A stretch of 52,409 bases of DNA, taken from Lachnospiraceae bacterium A4. Lineage in GTDB: Bacteria; Bacillota; Clostridia; Lachnospirales; Lachnospiraceae. A program made the position numbers and the translations under genes. The notes under the pieces were generated by a model that worked only from the letters and a program-made list of their open reading frames with translations, ran no database searches and was not told the DNA's origin. Positions 7,550 to 16,598 of the stretch are shown here, piece by piece; position 1 is the stretch's first letter, and every line of letters begins with the position of its first letter. The DNA is taken from the NCBI GenBank assembly GCA_000403215.2, contig KE159535.1:107213-159621 (forward strand), given 5' to 3'.

Positions 7550-8834
7550 AAACGGATTCCGGACAAAGCCGCTTGTGGAATATATGAGGGCGGTGCCGGA
7601 CCCCAGGTGTGGCAGGGAAACAAAACATGACCATGCGGAAGTGCTGGTATGCCTGGTGGCCGGTTTCCTGGCGGGGAGGACGACCATACGCCGGAGCCTG
7701 AAATGGTGTAAAAAGCATTTGGAAGAATTGAGGGAATATCTTCCATTAAAGAATGGCATCGCCTCCCCATCCACAGCATGCCGTCTCCTGTCAGGGATCG
7801 ATGAGGAACTGTTTGCGCTGGAATTCATGGAATGGATCGGGGAAATCATGGATACGAAAGGGATCCACCTTGCGGTTGACGGGAAGGCACTGCGGGCTGG
7901 AATGGAGAAAGTGAAGAATTTCCGGGCACCGATGATTCTGAATGCGGTGGATGCGGCAACGGGGCTGGTGGCAGCGCAGATGCCCATAAAGAATAAGGAC
8001 TGTGAGATCAAAGCGATACCGGAGTTGTTGAAACTGTTGGATATCAAGGGAAGCGTCGTCACGGCAGACGCGGTGGGAACCCAGACGCAGATCATGGAAC
8101 AGATCCTGTCCCAGGAGGGGCATTTTGTACTGATGGTCAAAAAGAACCAACCGCAGTCTTATGAGGAGATCGTAAAATATTTCGGGGAAATGTCAGAAGA
8201 CCATAAAAGAACGAAGGAGGACGAGAACTACAGACCAAGATATCCCGGGATGCAGGAGAAATATGAAGAAATCAGCCGGAAGGAGAGGAACCGTGACAGA
8301 CAGGAATACCGGTGGTACAGCGTATGCCGGGAATGCAGCCTCCTGACAAAGACGCAGAAAGAATGGCCCTTTGTAAAAACAGTGGGATTAGCCAGGCAGA
8401 TACGGATACCAGTAGAAAGGGACGGGCAGGGAAACGACATTACGCCGGATATAAAAACTTTTCTGGAAAAAGGTTCAAGGCGGAGGCCGAAACCGGTCCA
8501 GGATGAAGAGACAGGGAAAGATATCCAGGAAACAGGGATGATCTCGGACATGGAACTGACAGCAGAAGAAATGGGGAGGATAAAAAGGGAACACTGGGCG
8601 GTTGAGAACCGTCTGCACCATGTACTGGATGATGCATTCCGTGAAGACAGGTCACCGGCAAAGAAATCAAAGCACAATCTGGCGCTGATCAGGAAGTTTG
8701 CCTATAACATCCTGCGGATAGCCATACTGTATGGTGACTGTGCGGAGATCATGACAGAAGCCATGGATGATTTCAGCGATGACCTTCTTTTGAGAAAGAA
8801 ATATGTCTTCAGCGGAATTGAGAGTTTTTATTGA
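7464..8834 (+). CDS. ISAs1-family transposase
   Basis: The DDE transposase of the element. The family pattern starts at EYMRAVPDPRCGRETKHDH. First catalytic Asp is in LAVDGKALR, second in VVTADAVGTQ, and the Glu lies in the family signature HWAVENRLHHVLDDAFREDRS. The frame opens with TTG 7464 with no clear ribosome binding site; the first ATG is 7584, just before VPDPR. Either that ATG starts the enzyme, or it is made by frameshifting from the preceding frame within 7464-7549. It appears intact from PDPR to the stop. Confidence 0.9.
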   Translation: MEKKGRYQRSARNRNSCWEKREWTFPCAENGFRTKPLVEYMRAVPDPRCGRETKHDHAEVLVCLVAGFLAGRTTIRRSLKWCKKHLEELREYLPLKNGIASPSTACRLLSGIDEELFALEFMEWIGEIMDTKGIHLAVDGKALRAGMEKVKNFRAPMILNAVDAATGLVAAQMPIKNKDCEIKAIPELLKLLDIKGSVVTADAVGTQTQIMEQILSQEGHFVLMVKKNQPQSYEEIVKYFGEMSEDHKRTKEDENYRPRYPGMQEKYEEISRKERNRDRQEYRWYSVCRECSLLTKTQKEWPFVKTVGLARQIRIPVERDGQGNDITPDIKTFLEKGSRRRPKPVQDEETGKDIQETGMISDMELTAEEMGRIKREHWAVENRLHHVLDDAFREDRSPAKKSKHNLALIRKFAYNILRIAILYGDCAEIMTEAMDDFSDDLLLRKKYVFSGIESFY

Positions 8835-9007
8835 TATAAAATAAGTATATAGGATTTGAAAAAAAGTGTAAATAAGATAGAGGGGATGTTTTGCGCATTT
8901 TTTCAGATGTGGACAACTGAAAAGAAAAAAAGCTGTGAAGGCGGCAGGATGTCCAGATTCCGAACAGACTGACAGCAAGTTCATAATAAATGATGTCGTT
9001 TGGAAGC

Positions 9008-9025
9008 CTTCGTGAAACAACCCTG
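9008..9025 (-). repeat. Terminal inverted repeat, right end
   Basis: Exact reverse complement of 7015-7032; the 10-bp target duplication AATTTCTATA follows at 9026-9035. Confidence 0.92.
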
Positions 9026-9141
9026 AATTTCTATAAAAACAGACTTTCATTTTCGTGATTTTAGGCGTATACTATAAATGTAAGGAACTATTCCTGCACA
9101 GGTGCCTCATGTTTTGTGTCAAAATATAAAATTGATTTATC

Positions 9142-9174
9142 AGAGCAGATGAAAATGGCTGCTCTATTCTTTTA
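9142..9174 (+). terminator. Short hairpin with T-rich tail
   Basis: AGAGCAG (9142-9148) pairs with CTGCTCT (9159-9165), followed by ATTCTTTTA. It lies between the IS element and the HTH gene with no gene in front of it on this strand. It could end a short RNA starting near the TATACT-like box at about 9069-9074, or be left over from a gene the IS displaced. Confidence 0.45.
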
Positions 9175-9323
9175 TGCACAGCCCCACAAAACGAAAATAT
9201 GCGGCGAACAGCATGTCAGGAAAACGCGCGAAATTGTATAATTTCCTTGGTGGTGTTTCCAGCCAGCAGGCAGTATACTGAATAAAGCTTCTAACAACCA
9301 AGCAACGCGCAAGGAGGATTTAT

Positions 9324-9458
9324 ATGAAATTAGGAAACAGTTTATTTCACGCACGCAAAAAAAGCGGGTTGACGCAGGAGGAGGTCGCAGACAAACTGGG
9401 GGTAAGCCGCCAGACCATCTCCAAAGGGGAGAGCCGCAAACAGAAGGCAGCCACATGA
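9324..9458 (+). CDS. Truncated XRE-family HTH protein (44 aa)
   Basis: ATG 9324 follows a perfect AAGGAGG site. The residues read as a standard Cro/CI-type HTH: LTQEEVADKLGVSRQTISK at about 16-34. In full-length relatives a WE dipeptide and a long C-terminal part follow; here the frame changes to GESRKQKAAT and stops at 9456-9458. The stop overlaps the start of the next gene as ATGA (9455-9458), so translation is coupled. It may be a cropped regulator kept as a leader for the membrane gene, or the relic of an HTH-membrane fusion. The recognition helix is complete but dimerisation parts are absent. Confidence 0.7.
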   Translation: MKLGNSLFHARKKSGLTQEEVADKLGVSRQTISKGESRKQKAAT

Positions 9459-10477
9459 CGCGGTGGTATTCACTCCTGCATCTCATGGTGGACGGCGTCT
9501 GCGCCTTCGCCATGTTTGGCAGCTTCCTGACCTCTCAAAATCAGCCAATGGACTTTTTGCTGTACAACTTCTGCGCCTTTGCACTGCAAATGCCGCTTGG
9601 CGTTCTGCTGGACTGCAAAGCGCCCAAAGCCAAAAACACCGTGCCCTGTCTTGTGGCAGTCCTCGGTGTCCTGTGCACCCTCCTCGGCACAATCACCCAT
9701 CCGGTTGTGCTGGGGACGGGCAATGCCCTGTTTCATATTGGCGGCGGTGTCGGCACAATCTATGAGGACAACGAGCAGCACTGGTGCGGCAAAGGACTCG
9801 GCATCTTTGTCGCACCGGGGGCACTTGGCCTGTACCTCGGAACACTCGCAGCCAAAAATGGAATTGCAAAATACTGTCTGTGGGCTGTCTGTATTTTGAT
9901 GCTCGCGTGCTGCGCCGCTGCCTTTAAGCAGGCAAAAAGTAAGCCACACACTGCTGCCGCCCAAACCAGCATTGCGGACAATCCACAGCAGCCAAAAATA
10001 GCAGGCATTCTCCCGCTGTGCTGCCTGCTCGTTGTGCTTCTGCGCTCGTATCTTGGCATGACAGTCACCTTTTCATGGAAAACTTCCATGCTGGGCGGAC
10101 TGGCTGCCGTGCTGGCTGTTGTCCTCGGAAAAGCCGCCGGTGGTGTTCTGGCAGCGCGGTACGGCATTGTGAAGGTATCAACCATATCCTTACTCATGGC
10201 AGCCATCGCATACTTAGGGGCGCACCTGATGCCCTTTGGCGTTGCTGCGCTGTTTTTGTTTAATATGACAATGCCCATTACACTATATCTCATGATTTGC
10301 CAATTTCCCAATATGCCGGGATTTTCCTTTGGCTTTCTGACCTTTGGGCTGTTTCTTGGCTTCCTTCCCGCCTGCTTTGGACTCTCCGCCAGATCAGACG
10401 GACACGTGGCAGCCTGCGTGGGCAGCGTGCTCTCCCTGATTATTTTATACGCTGGAATCCATAGATGGCGGGCTTAG
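9455..10477 (+). CDS. Polytopic membrane protein (MFS-like, unknown)
   Basis: A 340-residue protein with about ten hydrophobic segments and few charged residues outside loops, as in a small major-facilitator-type carrier. A hydrophilic linker rich in A, Q and P (about residues 158-182) splits it into two halves. I recognise no substrate motif. The ATG overlaps the stop of the truncated HTH gene. The next gene starts 25 bases downstream with its own strong AAGGAGG, so the HTH, this gene, 10503 and possibly 10966 look like one operon of envelope proteins. Confidence 0.65.
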   Translation: MTRWYSLLHLMVDGVCAFAMFGSFLTSQNQPMDFLLYNFCAFALQMPLGVLLDCKAPKAKNTVPCLVAVLGVLCTLLGTITHPVVLGTGNALFHIGGGVGTIYEDNEQHWCGKGLGIFVAPGALGLYLGTLAAKNGIAKYCLWAVCILMLACCAAAFKQAKSKPHTAAAQTSIADNPQQPKIAGILPLCCLLVVLLRSYLGMTVTFSWKTSMLGGLAAVLAVVLGKAAGGVLAARYGIVKVSTISLLMAAIAYLGAHLMPFGVAALFLFNMTMPITLYLMICQFPNMPGFSFGFLTFGLFLGFLPACFGLSARSDGHVAACVGSVLSLIILYAGIHRWRA

Positions 10478-10502
10478 TACACTGGCTTTTAAGGAGGTTT
10501 TC

Positions 10503-10856
10503 ATGACACACTGGCTTTTAAAAATGTTTGGCACTGCCCTGCTGTTTACCCTCCTTATCGAGCTGGCAGTGGCCGTTTTATACAAAATCCGTTCCCGCCA
10601 AAAGCTGCTGCTGGTAGTGCTTGTCAATATCCTCACAAATCCTCCAGCCGTGCTGCTGCACTGGCTGGGAAGCCTCTATCTGCCAGCACTCCCTGATCTG
10701 TGGCTGCAGCTTGGGTTAGAACTTCTGGTTATACTCGCAGAAGCATTGATTTATCATAGCTTCTCCACCAAAAAAGAATGGCAGCTTCAGCACCCTGTAC
10801 TGTTATCGCTAACAGCAAATACGTGCTCATGGCTCGCTGGGTTCTTCCTCTTATAA
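10503..10856 (+). CDS. Small membrane protein of unknown function
   Basis: A 117-residue protein with four predicted hydrophobic segments: LLFTLLIELAVAVLY, LLVVLVNILTNPPAVLL, LGLELLVILAEALIYH and PVLLSLTANTCSWLAGFFLL. ATG 10503 follows AAGGAGG at 10491-10497. The NILTNPPAV motif is the most distinctive feature; I do not know the function. It is flanked by other exported or membrane proteins of the same operon, which suggests an envelope role. Confidence 0.65.
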   Translation: MTHWLLKMFGTALLFTLLIELAVAVLYKIRSRQKLLLVVLVNILTNPPAVLLHWLGSLYLPALPDLWLQLGLELLVILAEALIYHSFSTKKEWQLQHPVLLSLTANTCSWLAGFFLL

Positions 10857-10965
10857 CACGTTTCCTGTTTACAGCAAAGCTGTCAAAGCCGCATCGGGCG
10901 TGCGCCAGCTTTCGCTGATATATTTACTTTGAACGCCCGTGAGAACAAAAATTGGAGGTATCTCA

Positions 10966-11781
10966 ATGAAAAAATGTTTTATTGTGCTCAGTATTCTGTT
11001 GTGCTGTATGCTGTATGCGTTTCCCGTGCAGGCAGATCTCATCTGGGGGCCCGATGATAACTTCTACAACCGCCATGCCAGAGAATGCACGCATATCAAC
11101 CGTATGTTCACCGCAAATGGTCCAGACGGCGTTGTCATTGTATACCAAAGCCCCGAATCGCCGCAAATCATCACCCGCTTAGACAATGGCACCCAAACCC
11201 GTATCTCCTTTACCTATCAAAGCGCCGATGGCGTCCTCTGGGGCATTTATGAAAACGCTGACCAGACAGGCTGGCTGCCAATGGATTATATGAATGTGAT
11301 CTATGACAGTATTTCCTTTGCCGAAGAATACGCCGCGGAGATTGTCTCTGAATCTGGCATTCTGGACACCCTGTATCAGAACAAGGAGATCTATCTCTGG
11401 AAATATCCCGGTTCCGAGACATATGACATGATACAGACAGGCAACTTCCTCCCGTCATACGAAAGTGTCTATCTTGATGAAAAGAACAGATGTTGGGGAA
11501 ATGTCGGCTATTATTACGGCATGCGCAATGTCTGGATCTGCATTGACGCACCCGACGCGGATTTTGATACGCTCTATCCCTCCGGCGCGCCGGCAAGAGG
11601 CACTGCGCAATTTGATCAAGTGGAAACAGACGCCGCCGAGTCCATACAGTCCCCTTCAAAAACCACCAAACGGATTGTTCCCAAACAAAATACTGCGGTG
11701 GTCATGCTGACAGTCTTATTAGTACTTGCTGTCATGCTTGCCACCGCAGGTTTATTGCGAAAATTCAAACAAAAAGAGTAA
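10966..11781 (+). CDS. Exported, membrane-anchored protein of unknown function
   Basis: A 271-residue protein. It has a signal peptide (MKKCFIVLSILLCCMLYAFPVQA), an extracellular region with two SH3-like stretches ending in WLPMDY and in the WGNVGYYYG-RNVWICID segment, a serine/threonine/proline linker and a C-terminal membrane helix (TAVVMLTVLLVLAVMLATAGLL) with a basic tail. It is thus a type I anchored surface protein. ATG 10966 has GGAGG 8-9 bases upstream; an in-frame start at 10939 lacks one. It is the last gene of the 9.3-11.8 kb group and ends two bases before the convergent chemotaxis gene. Confidence 0.75.
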   Translation: MKKCFIVLSILLCCMLYAFPVQADLIWGPDDNFYNRHARECTHINRMFTANGPDGVVIVYQSPESPQIITRLDNGTQTRISFTYQSADGVLWGIYENADQTGWLPMDYMNVIYDSISFAEEYAAEIVSESGILDTLYQNKEIYLWKYPGSETYDMIQTGNFLPSYESVYLDEKNRCWGNVGYYYGMRNVWICIDAPDADFDTLYPSGAPARGTAQFDQVETDAAESIQSPSKTTKRIVPKQNTAVVMLTVLLVLAVMLATAGLLRKFKQKE

Positions 11782-11782
11782 A

Positions 11783-13912
11783 TTAAGCGTTCTTTTTCAA
11801 ATGGAAGCGGTTCACCAGTTCATGCAGGCGCTTGGACTGGTCTGACAGCTCCGCACTCGTCGCTGCACTGTTCTGCGCAAACGAGGAATTTGACTGGACT
11901 ACGTTGCTGATTGAATCAACATTTGTTGTAATCTGCTCTAGTACTCCCTTCTGATTCTGTGAGGCGTTGCTGATTTTTTCCATCGAAGATAAGATCTCCT
12001 CCGCCCCCTTTACCACTGTCATCAGCGATTTTGCCGTGTTGTCCGCAATAGTCATGCCATTCTCAACTGCCTTCTGGGACGTTGCAATCAGAGACGCTGT
12101 CTGGTTGACCGCCTGCGCACTCTTTGACGCCAGCTCACGGATTTCATTCGCCACCACAGCAAAACCTTTTCCTGCCATTCCTGCCCTCGATGCCTCAATG
12201 GAGGCATTCAAAGACAGCAGATTGGTCTGCGCCGCAATATCTTCAATCGTCTTGACAATCTTCTCAATCTCTCCAGAAGAATGGCTGATCTCCGACATTG
12301 CCTGTATTAAATGCTCCATCTCTTTGTTGCTCTCCTCAATATGATGGTTCACCTCGGAAACGAAATTATTTGCTGTCTGCGCGTCCTTCGCATTTGCTGA
12401 CACGTCCTGCGACAAGCTCTCAATTGACGCTGCAAGCTGGTCGATCGCCGATGCCTGCTCTGTCGCGCCATCTGACAGAATCTGAGCGCCGGAGGACACA
12501 TTCTCAGAGCTTGCGGACACTTCATCGGCAGAAATAACAATCTCTTGCAGCGTTTCATTCAGCGATTCAGAAATCTTCTTAATGGATACCTGAATTGGTA
12601 TAAAATCACCTATGTAATCCTGACTGATATTGATATCCATATTGTTATCCGCCATCTGAGAAAGCTGCTCCGAGATATCCTTCACATAATTATTGATGAT
12701 GGTACTGATATGGTTAAACGCCTGCGCCAGCCGCCCCAGCTCATCCTCCGACTGGATATCAATGTGAATATTCAAATCTCCGGCTTCCAGCTTCCCAGCA
12801 CCTTCCGTAATCACCTGAATCGGATCAAGCGCACGCCTGATAATGCGGTTCACGGATCTTAGCAGCAAATATCCAAACACCAGTACTATAAATGTCAGTT
12901 TCCCGGCGCCCTCAATTATCGGTCCGTAAAATTCCATACCATTGACTGTCATGTGCAGTGTCCAATGTGTTTTGTTGTTCACAGTCAGCGGGATTGTCAC
13001 ACAGACACCGCCTCTTCTTGTGCCATAATTTTTCCTTGCCTTAATCAGCGCACGGCTGCTGCGAAGCTCTCCCTCGGGCATATCATTCAGCTTGTGCACA
13101 TCCGCCTCCATGGTCTTATACCCCGCCTCGGAGGCAGTTTTTCCAACTGTTGTATTATCGGCAGAGTCCACCAGAATTGTATTGTCCTCCGCGAGCGCTA
13201 CCAGATGCGCCGACTTATAATCCGTGCTGATCAGAAGCTGCTCCTGCATCTTATCAAGCGCCACATCAACACCGCACACGCCGAGAAACTCGCCCTGCGC
13301 ATCCCACAACGGCGCAATGATGCTGATCATCATAATGTTCTTTCCCATCAACTCATACACATAAGGGTCCATAATATACGGTTCCCCGCTCTGTTTGATC
13401 TGCTTCCAGTACTCTTTATCATAATTATCAAAGGCATCTTCATGCTTCTCAAAAACATATCCTGTCTTTTCCTCATTCGGATAGACAACTGCCTCATACG
13501 CCATATCTTTTTTGTGGACACTGTACGGCACACCGTCCGCATCTGCAATGGCATTTTGCTCAAAATAAGCAAATGCGGTCGTAAATCCATCGCCGCCCTC
13601 CAAAAGTCCCACCAAAGCGGTATCAATCGCCCCTCTCTGCTCAGTTGGATCCAGTGTGGAAATATTTCTGAGCGCGCCCGCAAAGCCGATCACTTTTCCA
13701 TACGCCTCCTCAATATCACTCACCAGCAAAAAAGCATTTTCATAAGCAACTGCTGACAGCTTTTCCCTGTTCACCCGCACCAGCGACTTTGCAGAGAGCA
13801 AAGCAGACATCATAATTGTAAGCAAAAAAATAACAGCCGTAATCCCTGCCATCTTTGTGATAATCTTTTGGCTAAGGCTGTTTTTGTCCTTAAAATTCCA
13901 TTGCTTAGACAT
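11783..13912 (-). CDS. Methyl-accepting chemotaxis protein (Cache-type receptor)
   Basis: A 709-residue chemoreceptor. An N-terminal membrane helix (about 18-42) is followed by a large extracellular double-Cache-like sensor (about 45-315; the [13 protein letters not shown] stretch is typical), a second helix ([11 protein letters not shown]), a HAMP linker ([22 protein letters not shown]) and the cytoplasmic signalling domain. The hairpin tip is recognisable as [33 protein letters not shown], which contacts CheA and CheW. ATG 13912 is 6-7 bases after GGGGGA; the ATG two codons earlier is too close to it. The upstream region carries one copy of the ~97-bp direct repeat. Confidence 0.95.
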   Translation of the reverse strand: MSKQWNFKDKNSLSQKIITKMAGITAVIFLLTIMMSALLSAKSLVRVNREKLSAVAYENAFLLVSDIEEAYGKVIGFAGALRNISTLDPTEQRGAIDTALVGLLEGGDGFTTAFAYFEQNAIADADGVPYSVHKKDMAYEAVVYPNEEKTGYVFEKHEDAFDNYDKEYWKQIKQSGEPYIMDPYVYELMGKNIMMISIIAPLWDAQGEFLGVCGVDVALDKMQEQLLISTDYKSAHLVALAEDNTILVDSADNTTVGKTASEAGYKTMEADVHKLNDMPEGELRSSRALIKARKNYGTRRGGVCVTIPLTVNNKTHWTLHMTVNGMEFYGPIIEGAGKLTFIVLVFGYLLLRSVNRIIRRALDPIQVITEGAGKLEAGDLNIHIDIQSEDELGRLAQAFNHISTIINNYVKDISEQLSQMADNNMDINISQDYIGDFIPIQVSIKKISESLNETLQEIVISADEVSASSENVSSGAQILSDGATEQASAIDQLAASIESLSQDVSANAKDAQTANNFVSEVNHHIEESNKEMEHLIQAMSEISHSSGEIEKIVKTIEDIAAQTNLLSLNASIEASRAGMAGKGFAVVANEIRELASKSAQAVNQTASLIATSQKAVENGMTIADNTAKSLMTVVKGAEEILSSMEKISNASQNQKGVLEQITTNVDSISNVVQSNSSFAQNSAATSAELSDQSKRLHELVNRFHLKKNA

Positions 13913-13945
13913 AGTCATTCCCCCATGAAATCATTTTTGTACCAC

Positions 13946-14042
13946 GCTCTCCCCTGTATCAATTCCCTGCATTTCTGACAGGTTCTCAGCCGCAGTATCA
14001 TATTTTTTCTTATGATACATTATTATATCTATAATTTTCCAA
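13946..14042. repeat. ~97-bp direct repeat, copy 1
   Basis: The stretch starting GCTCTCCCCTGTATCAATTC and ending TATAATTTTCCAA recurs in the same orientation at 19302-19397 with about six or seven differences, including one indel. Copy 1 lies just upstream of the chemotaxis gene and may hold its promoter. Together the copies bracket the ATPase/helicase cassette. Confidence 0.9.
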
Positions 14043-14108
14043 GAAGTCAATCATTTCGGGGATTGTATGCAAAGACTTGATAATTTTTAATCTGCATGCC
14101 TGACAACA

Positions 14109-14153
14109 AAATCTGAGCCATACTGTATCTTAGGATCAAGATGGCTCAGATTT
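14109..14153 (-). terminator. Terminator of the ATPase operon
   Basis: AAATCTGAGCCAT (14109-14121) and ATGGCTCAGATTT (14141-14153) are perfect 13-bp reverse complements with a 19-base loop. On the minus strand the stem is followed by TTGTTGT, giving a T-rich tail. It lies 67 bases after the stop of the 402-aa ATPase gene, as expected for its transcript end. Confidence 0.75.
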
Positions 14154-14219
14154 GCTTTCAGCTATGCTGTATGATGGCGCTTCATTTCACCTCGCCAATG
14201 GTACCGATCAATAACCCGT

Positions 14220-15428
14220 TTAGGGAACTATAGGAAAATCATCAATAGCCGGTACATCTTCCTCAAACGTCTCCTCCCCAAGCTCATTGACCGCAGTATT
14301 TCCCGCTTTCCCATACTGATAAAGCTGGTCTAAGAACTCAATTGCCGCGCGGATCTTGGTGCGCAGCAGATATCCGCCCGACTGGGTGGAAGCTGCCAGC
14401 GAAGCGGCAGATAAATTCGGCGTCCATTCATAAGCCTTGCCATGAAAATCCTGTATTTTGCACAGCACCTCGTTGATTTCTTCTTTCGTCAAGGGCAGCA
14501 GCTGGGGCGCCTTTGTCAGCATATCCAATACCGATCTGGCTGGTTCCTGTTCCTCTGGATAGATCTCCTCAAGATTCATATACTCATGTTTCCCTTCTAT
14601 GACGTCCTCCACATAAGACGCACTGAGCGCAAAAATACTGAACGTCATTTCCGGACACTGGTCCGGCAGCAGGAACCCAGCCATATTCCGGTAAGCATTC
14701 AGACGCGCTTTCCTGCCAAGACGCCCCATAAGCTCCGTCTCATCAATCAAAATCGCCCATCCTTTATATCCCATCTGCGTAAAAAGGTGGCTCATAAATG
14801 AAATATAATCCCTGCAATGCTTGGTTTTGGTAAAATTCACATTGTACTTTACAGGCTGGTTAAAAATGCGCCGATAAATCTTTTTCAGTGATGCATTTGC
14901 GACAAAGTCCCCCTCTAAATCCGCCTGCAGAAGGAACTTTTCATCCGCATCCTCCGTATTGAGATAAGATCGAAACAGATAGTACAATTTATCTGTCTCG
15001 AGCTGCTTGGCCGCATATAAAAGCATCTCATTTGCTGTCGGACTCTTGGCCGATATCTTGTCCAGTTCACTCAAAAATCCAGGCTGCTCACGCTGGGGAA
15101 GATAGGTGCTCTGTATCAATTTCTGATACACCAGATAGAGCTTGTCCATCGGCGTCTCCTTGCTCAGTGACAAATAGGAAACTACCATGTTATTAGAATG
15201 GGCAAGATTAAACACCGTATTCAGCAGATGCGTCTTGCCTTCCCCATATTTTCCGCAAATCACCATTCCGCTTGATTTTCCCTGCTCACATACCTGATCC
15301 AGATGGTCTGAGATTTCCTTCATAATTTTCGGACGTGCCTCTGAAAAATACTGTCCCACAGCACGCGACGGCACCCCCGACCGCAGTGCTTCGATCATAT
15401 GCCTTGCCTCAAAATCATACATCAGCAT
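14220..15428 (-). CDS. BrxD-like (DUF2791) P-loop ATPase
   Basis: A 402-residue ATPase. The N-terminal ALRSGVPSRAVGQYF and the P-loop CGKYGEGKTHLLN (about residues 58-70) are the hallmarks of the BREX ATP-binding protein family (BrxD, DUF2791). A Walker B-like WAILIDETELMGRLGRKAR follows near residue 225. In known systems such ATPases work with a helicase in anti-phage defence (BREX type 2; a related ATPase is one of the Shango proteins). It is the last gene of a three-gene operon and overlaps the end of the preceding ATPase gene by 14 bases, so the two are translationally coupled. No PglZ, PglX or TerB partner is seen nearby. Confidence 0.8.
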   Translation of the reverse strand: MLMYDFEARHMIEALRSGVPSRAVGQYFSEARPKIMKEISDHLDQVCEQGKSSGMVICGKYGEGKTHLLNTVFNLAHSNNMVVSYLSLSKETPMDKLYLVYQKLIQSTYLPQREQPGFLSELDKISAKSPTANEMLLYAAKQLETDKLYYLFRSYLNTEDADEKFLLQADLEGDFVANASLKKIYRRIFNQPVKYNVNFTKTKHCRDYISFMSHLFTQMGYKGWAILIDETELMGRLGRKARLNAYRNMAGFLLPDQCPEMTFSIFALSASYVEDVIEGKHEYMNLEEIYPEEQEPARSVLDMLTKAPQLLPLTKEEINEVLCKIQDFHGKAYEWTPNLSAASLAASTQSGGYLLRTKIRAAIEFLDQLYQYGKAGNTAVNELGEETFEEDVPAIDDFPIVP

Positions 15429-16578
15429 CCACCTCCTGCATCGTCATTTGGATTAATTGCGGAATGCCCACTGCCCCTGTGTGTGCCCGTTCGATCAACT
15501 GCTCTGCGCATTCCAGATTCAACGGACGCACCAAAGCACTGTTCTGCACCCCTGCAATACTCTCGGACATCGCCACAATCACCTCTGGTGTATACTCCTG
15601 CATCGCAAGACGATCCATATCAATCATATCGGCAAAACGGTTAAACCGTTCTCCTACAATCTCATTTTGTATACGCATCCACAATGCCTGATAAGACTTG
15701 ATCCCTGCATTCTCATTGTCGAGCAGTTCTCGGTCAAAAGCATACACAAACATAATATTCTTCATACTGTCAATATCATCAATCAGCTGACGGACGCTCT
15801 CATACGTATCTTCCCGCTTTACCTTTGTATAATGTATCGCTTCCAGACTGGAACGGCTGGTCAGAATCTCCATATCATCAATCGTGACAAACAGACCCGA
15901 ATGACCGCCCATGCGGACCAGTTCCGCCAGTGAACGGAGCATATGCCTGGCATTATATTTGGTAATGCGGCTCGGATAAAAATCCAGTGCACGCAGCTGA
16001 GACAGTTTTATGGACCGGTCTCCCTCCAGCCACGCCATCAGCAGTTCCTTATTCTGCTCCTCCAGTATAGGATAGCCTAAAATACTTCCCGTGAGCATGC
16101 TGCATGCCAGCGCAAAATTATTGTCCATCAGCGGATTATCCAGAAAGGTTTTCCGCAGCAGCGTACGAATCTCGCGTTTGGTGATCGCATCTACCGAATC
16201 AATCTGGGAAAGATAGTCGATAAAGCGCATTCCTTCCGGTATCTTTTCATACTCAAACCCCATCTGCTGTACCACCTTGCGGCTGACTGCCGCCAGACAC
16301 GCCATGACATCGCACTGTCTGAAAATCTCCACATAGATGTCCTTAAAATCATGCAGCCAGATATCCTTTGCAGAAAACTGGGCTGTCTTATAATTTTCCT
16401 TATCAGCAACTGCTGTCATCAGCTTCAGGAAATGCGTTTTTCCGCTTCCCGGACGCCCTGTTATGAATTTGATCTTACTGCCGCCATCCCTTATGTATTC
16501 CTGAAAATATTTCTCCTGCCAGAAATCAGTCAGAAATTCAACTCCGCACAGAAGCTGTTCCCCGAAATCATCTTCCAT
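15415..16578 (-). CDS. Second P-loop ATPase of the cassette (DUF2791-like)
   Basis: A 387-residue ATPase with a Walker A at GRPGSGKTHFL (about residues 41-51) and a Walker B-like LFVTIDDMEIL near residue 232. The order of parts and length parallel the 402-residue neighbour, so the two are probably diverged paralogues that could form a hetero-oligomer. I place it near the BrxC/BrxD group with less certainty. ATG 16578 is preceded by a GGAGG-like site, 20 bases after the stop of the upstream 255-aa gene; its 3' end overlaps the next ATPase gene by 14 bases. The tight packing argues for a fixed stoichiometry. Confidence 0.75.
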   Translation of the reverse strand: MEDDFGEQLLCGVEFLTDFWQEKYFQEYIRDGGSKIKFITGRPGSGKTHFLKLMTAVADKENYKTAQFSAKDIWLHDFKDIYVEIFRQCDVMACLAAVSRKVVQQMGFEYEKIPEGMRFIDYLSQIDSVDAITKREIRTLLRKTFLDNPLMDNNFALACSMLTGSILGYPILEEQNKELLMAWLEGDRSIKLSQLRALDFYPSRITKYNARHMLRSLAELVRMGGHSGLFVTIDDMEILTSRSSLEAIHYTKVKREDTYESVRQLIDDIDSMKNIMFVYAFDRELLDNENAGIKSYQALWMRIQNEIVGERFNRFADMIDMDRLAMQEYTPEVIVAMSESIAGVQNSALVRPLNLECAEQLIERAHTGAVGIPQLIQMTMQEVDADV

Positions 16579-16598
16579 ACTGCGCCTCCCTTCACCAT

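Larger units (their letters stand above)
7015..9025 (+). mobile_element. Complete ISAs1-family insertion sequence (2011 bp)
   Basis: The element is bounded by perfect 18-bp inverted repeats (7015-7032 and 9008-9025, CAGGGTTGTTTCACGAAG) and an exact 10-bp target duplication. It therefore moved as a unit and inserted recently. It carries a strong terminator just inside the left end, an accessory reading frame and the DDE transposase frame. About 2 kb is long for the family, because of the accessory frame and the untranslated 3' part (8835-9007). It sits in an intergenic region and breaks no recognised gene. Confidence 0.93.

Noticed and set aside
9060-9175. Possible small RNA between the ISAs1 element and the HTH gene
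   Set aside because: A -10-like TATACT and a weak terminator exist, but no clear -35 box or recognisable RNA family supports it.
12953-13756. 267-aa plus-strand frame opposite the chemotaxis receptor
   Set aside because: It is the mirror of a clear conserved gene; composition is unnatural (very rich in His, Ile, Arg) and there is no ribosome binding site.
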